Source of the DNA: Xanthobacteraceae bacterium
GTDB lineage: Bacteria; Pseudomonadota; Alphaproteobacteria; Rhizobiales; Xanthobacteraceae
NCBI GenBank assembly: GCA_023954195.1
Contig: JAMLIK010000002.1
Span: forward strand, 124,001-188,000
Direction of reading: 5' to 3'
DNA length: 64,000 nt
Shown here: positions 27,122 through 38,939 of the stretch, one piece after another
Position numbering within the stretch: position 1 is the stretch's first letter
Layout of the letters: every line of letters begins with the position of its first letter
Program-made: the position numbers and the translations under genes
The notes under the pieces: model-generated
The model's input: only the letters and a program-made list of their open reading frames with translations
Told to the model about the DNA's origin: nothing
Database searches by the model: none

Positions 27122-28236
27122 GGCGCGGCTCCGGGTTCTTCGTTGGCGAAGCCGACCAGCATCGGCAGCGACGGGTCGGAAATCGCCAGCACCTTGAACA
27201 TCGCTCCCATGCCGTCGCGTCCGCCGTCGATCAGGCGGGCCTTCGCGATCCTGATGCCTTCGGCGACGTCCGTGCTGGCCTTGGCCATCAGCGAATGGGC
27301 GCGCGCCTCGATGCCGAGCCGTTGCAGGAATTCGCCTTGCGTCACCGGGCCGTGGACGCGGGCGCCGACATCCTCGGCGGCGCGCGCGAGCGCCTGAAAA
27401 TCGACGTGGGCGGTGACATCGACCTCGCCCGCGTTGCGCAACGGGTCGGCGAAGGCGTGCCGGGCGATGGCTTGCAGCGTGTCGCCGGCGTCGCTGCGGA
27501 TATGGCCGTAATCGACGATCAGCGCCGCGCCGCCGGTTTCGCGCAACCGCGTCGCCAGCGTCATGATTTCGCTGTCGGGCCGCCATTCGAAGATAGCGCC
27601 GACCGGCGCGGCGCGCACCAGCGGCGGCAGCAGCACCTCGAAGCGCGGCACCGGATCCGGCGCCGTGCCGAACACCAGTTGGCCGGCGGCGTCGACCTCC
27701 ACCGTGCGCTCGTGCCAGCCGTCGTCGCGCCGCACCATCTGATGGATCGGCAGCGCGTCGATATATTCATTGGCGAGGATGATCGAGGGGCCGCGCGGCA
27801 CCTCGTCGAGCGAGGTGTGCCAGTGCGCGTTGTCGATGCCGGCGAGCGTCGCGCGCTGCTGCGCGCGCAGCGTCGGGTTGATCTCGACCAGATGGACGCT
27901 GAGCGCCTCGGTGAGCGGCGGCAGCACCCGCAGCGCGCGCAGCGCGTCGGCCATCATGGTGCCGCGGCCGGGGCCGAGTTCGATCAGATGCAGCGCCGAC
28001 GGCGAGCCCATCTCGCGCCACACCGAGGCCGCCCACAGCCCGATCAACTCGCCGAACATCTGGCTGACTTCCGGCGCGGTGATGAAATCGCCCTCGCGGC
28101 CGAGCGGATCGTGGGCGATGTAATAGCCGTAGCGCGGATGCGTCAGGCACAATTCCATGTAACGCCACACCGGCATCGGCCCGGCGGTTTCGATCAGCCG
28201 GGCGATTTCGCGGTGGAGGGGCGAGGCGTCGGTCAC
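27118..28236 (-). CDS. Class I SAM-dependent methyltransferase, MidA/NDUFAF7 family
   Basis: A 372-residue member of the DUF185 family, whose mitochondrial member NDUFAF7 dimethylates an arginine of a complex I subunit. The SAM-binding loop is [10 protein letters not shown] (residues 86-95), preceded by the family block [20 protein letters not shown] and followed by [13 protein letters not shown]. It begins with GTG, overlapping the lgt stop as GTGA, which fixes the start and implies coupled translation. A role on complex I in this bacterium is inferred from the family only. Confidence 0.9.
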   Translation of the reverse strand: MTDASPLHREIARLIETAGPMPVWRYMELCLTHPRYGYYIAHDPLGREGDFITAPEVSQMFGELIGLWAASVWREMGSPSALHLIELGPGRGTMMADALRALRVLPPLTEALSVHLVEINPTLRAQQRATLAGIDNAHWHTSLDEVPRGPSIILANEYIDALPIHQMVRRDDGWHERTVEVDAAGQLVFGTAPDPVPRFEVLLPPLVRAAPVGAIFEWRPDSEIMTLATRLRETGGAALIVDYGHIRSDAGDTLQAIARHAFADPLRNAGEVDVTAHVDFQALARAAEDVGARVHGPVTQGEFLQRLGIEARAHSLMAKASTDVAEGIRIAKARLIDGGRDGMGAMFKVLAISDPSLPMLVGFANEEPGAAP

Positions 28237-29099
28237 GGCGCGCCTCGCGGGGCTTGGTGCGGCGAAGGCCTCCGCCGCAGCGCGGCGGCGATGACGGCGA
28301 GGCCGGCCAGCACCATCGGGATCGACAGCAACATGCCCATGGTCAATCCGCCCCACAGGAAGCCGAGTTGCGGATCGGGCTCGCGGAAGAACTCGCCGGT
28401 GATGCGGGCGAGGCCGTAAAGCGCGATGAAACTGCCGAGGATCAGGCCCGGCCGCTTGAGCGCGCCGGCGCGGATCATCAGCGCCAGGATCACGAACAGC
28501 ACGATGCCTTCGAGGCCGGCCTCGTAAAGCTGGCTGGGATGGCGCGGCAGCGGCCCGCCGTTGGGGAACACCATCGCCCAGGGCAGGCTCGGGTCGGCCG
28601 GGCGGCCCCACAATTCGCTGTTGACGAAATTGGCGAGGCGGCCGAGGAACAGGCCGATCGGCGCCACCGCGCAGGTGATGTCGCCGAGCGAGGGGATCGA
28701 GATGCCGCGCTTCCAGCCGAACAGCATCACGGCGGCGACGCAGCCGAGGAAGCCGCCGTGGAACGACATCCCGCCTTCCCACAACTCGAAAATCTTCAGC
28801 GGATGCTGGATGAAGAAATCGAGGTTGTAGAACAGCACGTAGCCGGTGCGGCCGCCGAGGATGATGCCGAGCGTCACCCACAGGATGAAGTCGTCCAGTT
28901 GAAGGAGCGTGATCGGCGATTGCCCGCCCCACAACCGCGGCCGCCGGATCACCGCGCGCGCGTAGAGCCAGCCGAGCACGATGCCGCCGATATAGGCCAG
29001 CGCATACCAGCGGATCGCGAACGGTCCGATCGAGACGGCGACCGGATCGAACACCGGAAAGGCGATGGCAAGGGTGGGTATCGGGGTGGGTATCGGCAC
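28233..29099 (-). CDS. lgt: Prolipoprotein diacylglyceryl transferase
   Basis: Integral inner-membrane enzyme (288 residues from the chosen start, seven predicted membrane segments). It moves diacylglycerol from phosphatidylglycerol to the lipobox cysteine of prolipoproteins. The signatures SFHGGFLG and [15 protein letters not shown] are present, along with [16 protein letters not shown] at the N-terminus. I prefer the GTG start ([15 protein letters not shown]), which gives the usual family length. A TTG 66 bases further upstream would add 22 atypical residues. The first residues hold a small tandem duplication (PIPT twice). It is the first gene of the three-gene operon. Confidence 0.92.
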   Translation of the reverse strand: MPIPTPIPTLAIAFPVFDPVAVSIGPFAIRWYALAYIGGIVLGWLYARAVIRRPRLWGGQSPITLLQLDDFILWVTLGIILGGRTGYVLFYNLDFFIQHPLKIFELWEGGMSFHGGFLGCVAAVMLFGWKRGISIPSLGDITCAVAPIGLFLGRLANFVNSELWGRPADPSLPWAMVFPNGGPLPRHPSQLYEAGLEGIVLFVILALMIRAGALKRPGLILGSFIALYGLARITGEFFREPDPQLGFLWGGLTMGMLLSIPMVLAGLAVIAAALRRRPSPHQAPRGAP

Positions 29100-29267
29100 G
29101 TTGGCTGCGATTCGAAGGGCGGCGCGTCGGGCCGGCAAGATCGCAAGGAAAGCGGGGCATGGCAAGGCGGCTGGCCCGGCGGATCCGGATGGACTTGAAG
29201 TCGGCTTCCGTGATCGCCATTGTTGGGGATGCAGCGATGCCTTTTCGCCGATCGCGGAGATTTTTGC

Positions 29268-29543
29268 ATGACCCAGACCAACAATCGCTTCTTCGACGAA
29301 ATCGGCCGCCTGATGAACGACGCCGCCGGCGCGGCCCAGGGCGTCAAGCGCGAGGTCGATGCCGTGGTCCGCAACCAGGCCGAGCGGATCCTGCGCGATC
29401 TCGACATCGTCAAGCGCGAGGAGTTCGAGGCGGTGAAGGAGATGGCGCGGCTTTCACGCGAGGAGAACGAGGCGCTGAAGGCGCGGATCGCGGCGCTGGA
29501 GGCGAAACTCGGTGCCACGCCGGATAGCGGCGGCGCGCGCTGA
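29268..29543 (+). CDS. ubiK: Ubiquinone biosynthesis accessory factor UbiK (BMFP-domain protein)
   Basis: A 91-residue helical protein of the BMFP/YqiC family. An N-terminal amphipathic part ([21 protein letters not shown]) is followed by the coiled-coil [20 protein letters not shown]. In enterobacteria UbiK assists the Ubi complex that makes ubiquinone. Membrane-fusion activity was reported for Brucella homologues. It diverges from lgt across a 168-bp gap. I chose the ATG before [11 protein letters not shown] longer frame lacks similarity. Confidence 0.85.
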   Translation: MTQTNNRFFDEIGRLMNDAAGAAQGVKREVDAVVRNQAERILRDLDIVKREEFEAVKEMARLSREENEALKARIAALEAKLGATPDSGGAR

Positions 29544-29553
29544 ACCCTCCGAT

Positions 29554-29673
29554 CGTCGTCCCCGCGCAGGCGGGACCCATGCGCCGCAGCGGATCAGTTC
29601 GATCAACAAAGGCGAGGCCGTTTTATAACAACCAAGGCCAGGGGTTATGGGTCCTCGCCTGCGCGAGGACGAC
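29554..29673. repeat. Palindromic repeat, family A (copy 1)
   Basis: The element opens with CGTCGTCCCCGCGCAGGCGG and closes with GGGTCCTCGCCTGCGCGAGG plus ACGAC. Each end is a hairpin and the two ends are mutual inverted repeats. The inner marks are CCATGCGCCGCAGCGG and CCAGGGGTTATGG. Seven copies of this 120-150 bp element occur in the window, all intergenic. Confidence 0.8.
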
Positions 29674-29737
29674 TTAGAGAGTGTGGCGAGGCCCAAAAAG
29701 GCAGCACCCGCCGCGTCGGAAAAATCCGGCGGTTTCC

Positions 29738-29766
29738 TTGTGTTTTCCGAATGTTGGCGCTAAAAG
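29738..29766 (+). promoter_or_regulatory. Possible rplY promoter
   Basis: TTGTGT and TAAAAG are separated by 17 bases, about 100 bp before the rplY start. The spacing is right for a sigma-70 type promoter, but the match is moderate. Confidence 0.3.
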
Positions 29767-29822
29767 CCCGGCATGTCCCGCGGCCCCTGCACCCCTGGAG
29801 GCTTGCCGCTGGCATGATCCAC

Positions 29823-29848
29823 AGGCCGCTCTGCGGCCTTTAACTTTT
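29823..29848 (+). promoter_or_regulatory. Hairpin in the rplY leader, attenuator-like
   Basis: AGGCCGC, a three-base loop and GCGGCCT, then a T-rich run (TTAACTTTT), end about 20 bases before the rplY start. It looks like an intrinsic terminator placed in a leader, so premature termination or autoregulation is possible. The structure is visible and the role is inferred. Confidence 0.4.
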
Positions 29849-29868
29849 AGAAAACAAGGATTTACACG

Positions 29869-30540
29869 ATGGCGACCGTCAAGGAATTGAAGGCGACCGC
29901 GCGTCCGAAGGCCGGCAAGGGGGCCGCTCGGGCAGAACGTCGCGCCGGCCGGGTTCCGGCTGTGATCTACGGCAACAACGAACCTCCGCTGACCATCTCG
30001 CTGGACGATCAGGAATTGCGCCGGCGCTTGCAGGCCGGGCGTTTCCTCACCACGATCCACGACATCGTGCTGGACGGCAAGAAGCACCGCGTGATTCCGC
30101 GCGACTTCAGCCTCGACCCGGTGCGCGACTTCCCGCTGCATGTCGATTTCCTACGGCTCGGTCAGGGCTCGAAAATCCGCGTCAGCGTTCCGTTGCACGT
30201 TCTGAACACCGAAACCGCGCCCGGCGTGAAGCGCGGCGGCACCGTCAACATCGTCACCCACACCGTCGATCTCGAAGTGCCGGCGGACAGCATTCCGCAA
30301 TATCTCGAAGCCGATGTCGGCGCGCTGGACATCAACGGCTCGCTGCATCTAACCGACATCAAGCTGCCGGCGGGCGTGCGGCTGATTACCCGCGAGGACG
30401 CGACGCTGGTGACGATCGTGCCGCCGTCCGGCTACGGCGAGGAGCAGAAGGCCGCCACCCCGGCCGCGGGCGCCGCGCCTGCCGCCGGCGCCGCGGCGCC
30501 GGCCGCCGCGAAGGCTCCGGCCGCGGACAAGAAGAAGTAA
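29869..30540 (+). CDS. rplY: 50S ribosomal protein L25 / general stress protein Ctc
   Basis: A 223-residue L25 of the long Ctc/TL5 type. The N-terminal 5S rRNA-binding domain (about 1-95, opening TVKELKATARPKAGKGAAR) is followed by the beta-rich TL5 C-terminal domain (about 96-190) and an Ala/Pro-rich, Lys-ending tail. It stabilises 5S rRNA in the large subunit. Pth follows after 24 bp, a conserved pairing in Rhizobiales. A terminator-like hairpin in its leader may regulate expression. Confidence 0.95.
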   Translation: MATVKELKATARPKAGKGAARAERRAGRVPAVIYGNNEPPLTISLDDQELRRRLQAGRFLTTIHDIVLDGKKHRVIPRDFSLDPVRDFPLHVDFLRLGQGSKIRVSVPLHVLNTETAPGVKRGGTVNIVTHTVDLEVPADSIPQYLEADVGALDINGSLHLTDIKLPAGVRLITREDATLVTIVPPSGYGEEQKAATPAAGAAPAAGAAAPAAAKAPAADKKK

Positions 30541-30564
30541 CGGTTCTGCGCGGGAGACCGCGTC

Positions 30565-31179
30565 ATGCGGCTGTTTGTCGGTCTTGGCAATCCTGGCGCG
30601 AAGTATCAGGGCAACCGGCACAACATCGGCTTCATCGCGATCGATGCGGTGGCGCGGCGTCACGGTTTTTCACCGTGGCGCCGTCGCTTTCAGGGCGAGA
30701 CCGCGGAAGGTTCGCTCGACGGCGAGCGCGTGGTGCTGCTCAAGCCCGCGACCTACATGAACGAATCCGGTCGCGCCGTCGGCGAGGCCATGCGGTTCTT
30801 CAAGCTGACGCTCAGTGACATCAGCGTATTCCACGACGAACTCGAACTGCCGCCCGGCAAGATCCGGGTCAAGGTCGGCGGCGGCATCGCCGGGCACAAC
30901 GGCCTGCGCTCGATCTCCGCGCATGTCGGCAACGATTATCGCCGGGTGCGGATCGGCATCGGCCATCCCGGCGTGAAGGAACTGGTGCACGGCTACGTGC
31001 TCAACGACTTCGCCAAGGCGGAGTGGCCGCGTTTCGAGACGCTGTGCGATATCGTCGCCGACAACGCCGTCCTGCTTGCCGAGGCCAGGGATTCGACATT
31101 CCAGAACCGGGTGCATCTGGCGATGCAGGCCAAGGGATTTGGCGCGGAGAAGGACGACGACGGCAACGGCACCAAGTAA
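30565..31179 (+). CDS. pth: Peptidyl-tRNA hydrolase
   Basis: A 204-residue enzyme that frees tRNA from peptidyl-tRNA dropped by ribosomes. The N-terminal block [19 protein letters not shown] contains the catalytic His (about His19). [10 protein letters not shown] contains the substrate-binding Asn, and [15 protein letters not shown] contains the catalytic-pair Asp. The HNGLRSI motif is also present. It is in an operon with rplY. A family C repeat separates it from ychF. Confidence 0.95.
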   Translation: MRLFVGLGNPGAKYQGNRHNIGFIAIDAVARRHGFSPWRRRFQGETAEGSLDGERVVLLKPATYMNESGRAVGEAMRFFKLTLSDISVFHDELELPPGKIRVKVGGGIAGHNGLRSISAHVGNDYRRVRIGIGHPGVKELVHGYVLNDFAKAEWPRFETLCDIVADNAVLLAEARDSTFQNRVHLAMQAKGFGAEKDDDGNGTK

Positions 31180-31186
31180 CAACTGG

Positions 31187-31296
31187 CGTCATCGCCGGAC
31201 TTGATCCGGCGATCCATCTTCTTGCGAGATGGATGCGCGGGTCATAGGCGAGCGGAAGCGACGCCGTTCTTCGAACGGCTATGCCCGCGCATGACG
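31187..31296. repeat. Palindromic repeat, family C (copy 1) with 42-bp loop insert
   Basis: The opening CGTCATCGCCGGACTTGATC forms a first hairpin and CCATC..GATGG a middle one. In the last hairpin the arms ATGCGCGGG and CCCGCGCAT are split by 42 bases (31242-31283). Copy 3 at 50704 has the same insert, and copy 2 at 33999 lacks it. The insert folds by itself (CATAG/CTATG ends, CCGTTC-TTC-GAACGG inside). Confidence 0.75.
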
Positions 31297-31317
31297 AAGT
31301 CACGAATTGAGGACTCC

Positions 31318-32415
31318 ATGGGTTTTAAATGCGGCATCGTCGGGCTGCCGAACGTCGGCAAGTCCACTCTCTTTAACGCGCTGACGGAAACGGCGGCGGC
31401 GCAGGCGGCGAACTATCCGTTCTGCACCATCGAGCCGAATGTCGGCGCGGTGGCGGTGCCGGATCCCCGGCTGGAGAAGCTGGCCGCAATCGCCAAATCG
31501 CAGCAGATCATTCCGACGCAACTAACCTTCGTCGACATCGCCGGGCTGGTGAAGGGCGCCTCGAAGGGCGAGGGGCTCGGCAACCAGTTCCTCGCCAACA
31601 TCCGGGAAGTGGATGCGGTGGCGCACGTGGTGCGCTGCTTCGAGGATTCCGACATCACCCACGTCGAGGGCAAGATCGCGCCGCTGGCCGACATCGAGAC
31701 CATCGAGACCGAACTGATGCTGGCGGATCTCGAAAGCCTGGAGAAGCGCGTCGACAACCTGTCCAAGAAAGCCAAGGGCGGCGACAAGGATTCGAAGGAG
31801 CAACTCGATCTGGTCGAGCGCGCGCTGAAACTGTTGCGCGAGGGCAAGCCGGCGCGGTTCCTGGAACGCAAGCCGGAGGAGGAGCGCGCCTTCCGCATGC
31901 TCGGGCTGTTGTCGTCGAAGCCGGTGCTTTACGTCTGCAACGTCGAGGAGGGTTCAGCCGCGAACGGCAACGATTTCTCGAAGGCGGTGTTCGATCATGC
32001 CGCGACCGAGGGCGCGGTCGCCGTCGTGATCTCGGCGAAGATCGAATCCGAGATCGCGACATTGTCACGCGAGGAGCGCGCCGACTTCCTCGACACGCTG
32101 GGGCTCGCGGAAGCCGGGCTCGACCGGTTGATCCGCGCCGGCTACGAGCTGTTGCACCTCATCACCTATTTCACGGTGGGGCCGAAGGAGGCGCGCGCCT
32201 GGACCATCACCAAAGGAACCAAGGCGCCCGCCGCCGCCGGCGTGATCCACACCGATTTCGAGAAGGGCTTTATCCGCGCCGAGACCATCGCCTATGACGA
32301 TTACATCGCGTTGAACGGCGAGGCCGGCGCGCGCGACGCCGGCAAGCTGCGGCTGGAAGGCAAGGAGTATATCGTCGCCGACGGCGACGTGATGCATTTC
32401 CGGTTCAACAATTGA
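31318..32415 (+). CDS. ychF: Redox-regulated ATPase YchF (Obg family)
   Basis: A 365-residue P-loop NTPase. G1 is GLPNVGKST, the switch region [16 protein letters not shown] follows, and G4 is the NVEE form (YVCNVEEG) that makes this family prefer ATP over GTP. A coiled-coil insert (about 130-200) and a C-terminal TGS domain (about 280-365) complete it. YchF/OLA1 binds ribosomes and modulates stress responses. I chose the ATG before [13 protein letters not shown], since upstream residues come from the repeat. Confidence 0.95.
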   Translation: MGFKCGIVGLPNVGKSTLFNALTETAAAQAANYPFCTIEPNVGAVAVPDPRLEKLAAIAKSQQIIPTQLTFVDIAGLVKGASKGEGLGNQFLANIREVDAVAHVVRCFEDSDITHVEGKIAPLADIETIETELMLADLESLEKRVDNLSKKAKGGDKDSKEQLDLVERALKLLREGKPARFLERKPEEERAFRMLGLLSSKPVLYVCNVEEGSAANGNDFSKAVFDHAATEGAVAVVISAKIESEIATLSREERADFLDTLGLAEAGLDRLIRAGYELLHLITYFTVGPKEARAWTITKGTKAPAAAGVIHTDFEKGFIRAETIAYDDYIALNGEAGARDAGKLRLEGKEYIVADGDVMHFRFNN

Positions 32416-32453
32416 GGGTTGGACCGCGTCATCTGCCGACGCGACGACCTCAG

Positions 32454-32585
32454 CGTCGTCCCCGCGCAGGCGGGGATCCATACGCCGTGTCGTTTGTGAT
32501 GTGGTTGGCGCACAATTCCCTTGGCAGGCGGTTGTGCTAACGGTGATCGCCAGGGGTTATGGGTCCCCGCCTGCGCGGGGACGAC
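32454..32585. repeat. Palindromic repeat, family A (copy 2)
   Basis: The element opens CGTCGTCCCCGCGCAGGCGG and closes GTCCCCGCCTGCGCGGGGAC, with CCATACGCCG and CCAGGGGTTATGG inside. It lies between the converging ychF and DUF4282 genes and could act as a bidirectional transcription stop. Confidence 0.8.
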
Positions 32586-32592
32586 GGTTTCG

Positions 32593-32886
32593 CTACCGCC
32601 GCAACCCCTGCTCGCGGATGGCGCCGAGGTGCTCGTTGATGCGGAAGATGATGAGCACGTATTCCGCCGCGATGCGCGAGAACACGATGCCGACGACGAT
32701 GCCGGCGAGGCTGTAGAGCACGACGATGACGCCGGCGAACGGGCTCACCGTCATCGCCGCGAGGCCGGAGAAGACATTCGAAATTCCGAGCAGGACGATC
32801 AGCGCGATCACCAGCCAGTAGAACGTCTTGATGATGCCGGGCGTGATGAAGCGGTCCCATTGGAACAGGTCCCGGAATTCGAACAT
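32593..32886 (-). CDS. DUF4282 membrane protein
   Basis: A 97-residue protein with two predicted membrane helices (about residues 19-42 and 47-73). It has the DUF4282 layout: an N-terminal FEFRDLFQWDRFITP, then hydrophobic helices, then the SRIAAEYVLIIFRINEHL block. The role is unknown. A clear CAGGAG site precedes the ATG, and an in-frame upstream extension is not needed. It diverges from the MaoC genes with a 98-bp gap. Confidence 0.8.
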   Translation of the reverse strand: MFEFRDLFQWDRFITPGIIKTFYWLVIALIVLLGISNVFSGLAAMTVSPFAGVIVVLYSLAGIVVGIVFSRIAAEYVLIIFRINEHLGAIREQGLRR

Positions 32887-32984
32887 CGTCGTTCTCCTGT
32901 TGCGTCTGGGCCGATCGTCGCGAGCGGGCTTGTGATTGCCGCAAATAGCGGCCACAATCGGGCATCCCACCAGCGATCGATACC

Positions 32985-33446
32985 ATGACCCTGACATTCG
33001 AAGACTTCCCACCCGGCCACTTCGGGACATTCGGCCCGCGTCACGTCACGCGGGAGGAAATTCTCGCCTTCGCCAAGGAGTACGATCCGCAGCCGATGCA
33101 TCTTGACGAGGAGGCCGCCAAGCGATCGATGCTGCGCGGGCTCTCGGGATCGGGATGGCATCTCAGCTCGCTGATGATGCGGATGCTGTGCGACGGCTTC
33201 ATCGGGCGCACCGCCTCGCTCGGCTCCCCCGGCGTCGACGAATTGCGCTGGCTGTCGCCGCTTCGCCCCGGCGACGATCTCACGCTCGACGTCGAGGTCA
33301 AGGACGCGCGGGTGTCGCGCAGCCGGCCGGGCACCGGCATCGTCACGTTCGGCATGCGGGTCCGCAACGCCGCCGGTCAGGTGTTGCTGGAGGCGACCTC
33401 GCCGATCATGGTCAAGCGTCGCGATGCGGCGGCCGCCGCAGGGTAG
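32985..33446 (+). CDS. MaoC family dehydratase, copy 1
   Basis: A 153-residue hot-dog-fold protein of the (R)-specific enoyl-CoA hydratase type, which adds water across a 2-enoyl-CoA. The hydratase core (AKEYDPQPMHLDEEAAKRS, then GLSGSGWH) is at about residues 26-58 and contains the Asp/His pair of the family. It is followed after nine bases by a related gene. The tandem arrangement suggests a heterodimer or two specificities. It lies downstream of ychF but behind the divergent DUF4282 gene, so it has its own promoter. Confidence 0.88.
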   Translation: MTLTFEDFPPGHFGTFGPRHVTREEILAFAKEYDPQPMHLDEEAAKRSMLRGLSGSGWHLSSLMMRMLCDGFIGRTASLGSPGVDELRWLSPLRPGDDLTLDVEVKDARVSRSRPGTGIVTFGMRVRNAAGQVLLEATSPIMVKRRDAAAAAG

Positions 33447-33455
33447 GGAACACGC

Positions 33456-33938
33456 ATGCGCTTTTTCGAGGACATCGCGGTCGGCCAGCGCCGCGAACTG
33501 GGTTCGTTCACTTTCACCGCCGAGAACATCAAGGAATTCGCGCGCCAGTTCGATCCGCAGCCGTTCCATCTCGATGAGGAAGCCGGGCGCAAGTCGCTGT
33601 TCGGCGGCCTCGCGGCGTCCGGCTGGCATGTCGGCTCGGTGTGCATGAAGCTGCTGGTGGCCAAGGGCAAGGAAGAAGCGGCGGCGATGCGCGCGGCGGG
33701 CGAGACGCCCGCGACGGGAGGGCCGTCGCCCGGCTTTCGCGAGTTGAAATGGCACAAGCCGGTGCTGGCCGGCGACACCGTCACCTTCAGCAGCGTCATC
33801 GAATCGACGCGCACCTCGGAAAAGCGCCCGGAATGGGGAATCATTCACGCCCGCAACACCGGCGTCAACCAGCGCGGCGAGGTGGTTTATTCGTTTCTGG
33901 CGACGGCCTTCGTGCCGCGCCGCGCCGGCGGCGGTTAG
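33456..33938 (+). CDS. MaoC family dehydratase, copy 2
   Basis: A 160-residue paralogue of the preceding gene, with the same hydratase core (ARQFDPQPFHLDEEAGRKS and GLAASGWHVG). It has an added Gly/Ala-rich loop near residues 70-90 (KEEAAAMRAAGETPATGG) that copy 1 lacks. It starts nine bases after copy 1 and must be co-translated with it. An AGGCGCGC/GCGCGCCT inverted repeat (33954-33985) follows, without a clear T-run. Confidence 0.88.
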   Translation: MRFFEDIAVGQRRELGSFTFTAENIKEFARQFDPQPFHLDEEAGRKSLFGGLAASGWHVGSVCMKLLVAKGKEEAAAMRAAGETPATGGPSPGFRELKWHKPVLAGDTVTFSSVIESTRTSEKRPEWGIIHARNTGVNQRGEVVYSFLATAFVPRRAGGG

Positions 33939-33998
33939 CAGCGCGAGGAGAAAAGGCGCGCAACGGTTGTTGTCGGCGCGCGCCTTCGCTCAACGAGG

Positions 33999-34073
33999 CG
34001 TCATTGCCGGATTCGACCTGGCAATCCATCCTTTTCAATAAGATGGATGCCCGGATCAAGTCCGGGCATGACG
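33999..34073. repeat. Palindromic repeat, family C (copy 2, no insert)
   Basis: CGTCATTGCCGGATTCGACC opens it, CCATC/GATGG pairs in the middle, and ATGCCCGGA-TCAAG-TCCGGGCAT closes it, then GACG. It is the simple form of the element. Copies 1 and 3 carry 41-42 extra bases in this last loop. Confidence 0.75.
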
Positions 34074-34103
34074 GTGGATGATTCTGTCAAAAGCCGACAA
34101 TCC

Positions 34104-34520
34104 TTACTCGCGCCGCAGGTTCTCGGCGGCCTTTTTCCATTGCGCGACGTTCTCGGAAATGATCCGCGTCGACTTCATGGCGGCCTGGCTGAGCTGGGCA
34201 TAGCCGGAAATCTCGCGCTGGACGCGCTGGCCTTCTGCGTGCAGCAGGTCGCGCAAGCCTTCGAGTTCGGTAATCAGGCGCTCGATCTCGGCCAGCGACG
34301 TGCCGGCGACGCGCTGGATCAGCGAGTTGACGCTGTTGACCGTCGCCTCGGCGCCGCTGTCGAGCGGCGGCTCGCTGCTGGCCATGCCCGCGCCGGAGCG
34401 GCGGAGATAGGCCACGTCGTTGCGGACGAAGTCGCGAATGCCGGCCTCGACATCGGATACGGCGGCGAGGTTTTCGTCGGGTTCCGTGGTTTCGGTGATC
34501 TCGGGCGAAGTTGCGTTCAT
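34104..34520 (-). CDS. Small helical protein of unknown function (phasin-like)
   Basis: A 138-residue acidic, mostly helical protein. Residues 1-35 are Thr/Glu/Asp-rich, and residues 55-138 form amphipathic helices (TVNSVNSLIQRVAGTSLAEI, then ITELEGLRDLLHAEGQRVQR). I do not recognise a named family. The shape recalls phasins or other granule-associated proteins, but that is a guess. A good AAAGGA site precedes the ATG. A perfect TTAA-N7-TTAA motif lies about 117-131 bp upstream, in the gap shared with the MT-A70 gene. Confidence 0.7.
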   Translation of the reverse strand: MNATSPEITETTEPDENLAAVSDVEAGIRDFVRNDVAYLRRSGAGMASSEPPLDSGAEATVNSVNSLIQRVAGTSLAEIERLITELEGLRDLLHAEGQRVQREISGYAQLSQAAMKSTRIISENVAQWKKAAENLRRE

Positions 34521-34636
34521 CTGCCGTTCCTTTCGCGTGATGCGAGCGCGGATGTCCCCGCACGATGACGGGCCATCAATACAGCCGATCTTGTCGGGAT
34601 CGGGGCCGACCTACGGCATGGATCGCCGATTTGTCG

Positions 34637-34651
34637 TTAACGCCGGGTTAA
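34637..34651 (-). promoter_or_regulatory. CtrA-type box between the helical protein and the MT-A70 gene
   Basis: TTAA-CGCCGGG-TTAA. On the minus strand it reads TTAA-N7-TTAAC, the full CtrA half-site pair, pointing at the 34104-34520 gene. The match is exact. CtrA binding is inferred. Confidence 0.55.
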
Positions 34652-35436
34652 GCCGCGCCGGTGGGCTCGCGGCGAACGGAACGGCGTTCGGAATTATCCA
34701 CTTCTGTCCTTAGGGACATATCGTGAAAAGGATGCCCTCGCCGCCGTGTCGGGCGTATATCGGTGGGTAGCCTAGCGTGAGGGGGGCGTTCATGCTCTCG
34801 GCCGGACAGGATTTGCTGCGTTTTGCCGAGGGTCGCCGCTTCGCGACGGTGCTGGCCGACCCGCCGTGGCAATTCGCCAACAGCACCGGCAAGGTCGCCC
34901 CCGAGCACAAGCGGCTGTCGCGCTACGGCACGATGAAGCTCGACGAAATCAGCGCGCTTCCGGTGGCCGATATCGTCGCGCCGACCGCGCATCTCTATCT
35001 GTGGTGCCCGAACGCGATGCTGCCGGATGGGCTCGCCGTGATGCAGGCGTGGGGCTTCGCCTACAAGTCCAATATCGTCTGGCACAAGGTGCGCAAGGAC
35101 GGCGGCTCCGACGGGCGCGGCGTCGGCTTCTATTTCCGCAACGTCACCGAGCTGATTCTGTTCGGCGTGCGCGGCAGGAACGCGCGGACGCTGGCGCCGG
35201 GGCGGCGGCAGGTGAATCTTTTGGCGACGCGCAAGCGCGAGCACTCGCGCAAGCCGGACGAGCAATACGCCATCATCGAGGCCTGTTCGCCGGGGCCGTT
35301 CGTCGAACTGTTCGCGCGCGGCACGCGCGAGAACTGGGCGACGTGGGGCGATCAGGCCGACGACGCGTACAAGCCGACCTGGAAAACCTACGCGCATCAT
35401 TCGCGCGTGGAATCGACGGCGGCCGATCCGTTCGAG

Positions 35437-38433
<2,997 letters not shown>

Positions 38434-38493
38434 CGCGAGAATATGGGATGAGTCCGGTGCCGATGAAAGGGCGAAATCCGGGAGGCCACGGCG

Positions 38494-38697
38494 ATGAATG
38501 AGCGTCGCGCGGGCGATCCGGACGATAACGCGCCGCGCAGCTATTGCGTGTTCGAGCGCGACCGCGAGCTGCCGCGTCCGACGCCGTGGAGCCCGCTCAC
38601 GGCCGAGCCTTCGCGGCCGGGGAGGCCGATCGCGAAGGCCGGCGCGGCCGTCGTCGTGCTCGGCGCGGCGGCGCTGGCGTGGTGGTTTGTCGGCTGA
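38494..38697 (+). CDS. Small single-span membrane protein
   Basis: A 67-residue protein with a charged N-terminal half ([20 protein letters not shown]) and a C-terminal membrane helix ([19 protein letters not shown]). It diverges from uvrB by 60 bp, with a good GGGAGG site seven bases before the ATG. I do not recognise a family. The ribosome site, the helix and the tidy placement make it a likely real gene. It may be tail-anchored with its N-terminus in the cytoplasm. Confidence 0.6.
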   Translation: MNERRAGDPDDNAPRSYCVFERDRELPRPTPWSPLTAEPSRPGRPIAKAGAAVVVLGAAALAWWFVG

Positions 38698-38751
38698 ATT
38701 GCGCCTCAGAGTGCGATTCGAAATGTCGCACGCAGGATCGGATAGCTTAAG

Positions 38752-38872
38752 CGTCGTCCTCGCGCAGACGAGGACCCAGATCCCCTGGCGTCAGTTATTT
38801 TGAGTGACTTCACCCGGATCGATTGAGCCGAAGCGTTGCGGAGTCTGGGTCCCCGCCTGCGCGGGAACGACG
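38752..38872. repeat. Palindromic repeat, family A (copy 3, reverse orientation)
   Basis: CGTCGTCCTCGCGCAGACGA opens it, CAGATCCCCTGGCG and GAGCCGAAGCG lie inside, and GGGTCCCCGCCTGCGCGGG closes it. It is the same element as at 29554, read on the other strand. Confidence 0.75.
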
Positions 38873-38939
38873 CTGCTTGTATCGGTGAATCCGCGAACAA
38901 AACGAATGTCTGGTCAGGCTCTGACGGAAGACGTGCCGA

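Noticed and set aside
28233-29165. A longer lgt beginning at a TTG at 29165
   Set aside because: The extra 22 residues are not like lgt N-termini and lack a ribosome site. The GTG at 29099 gives the usual length.
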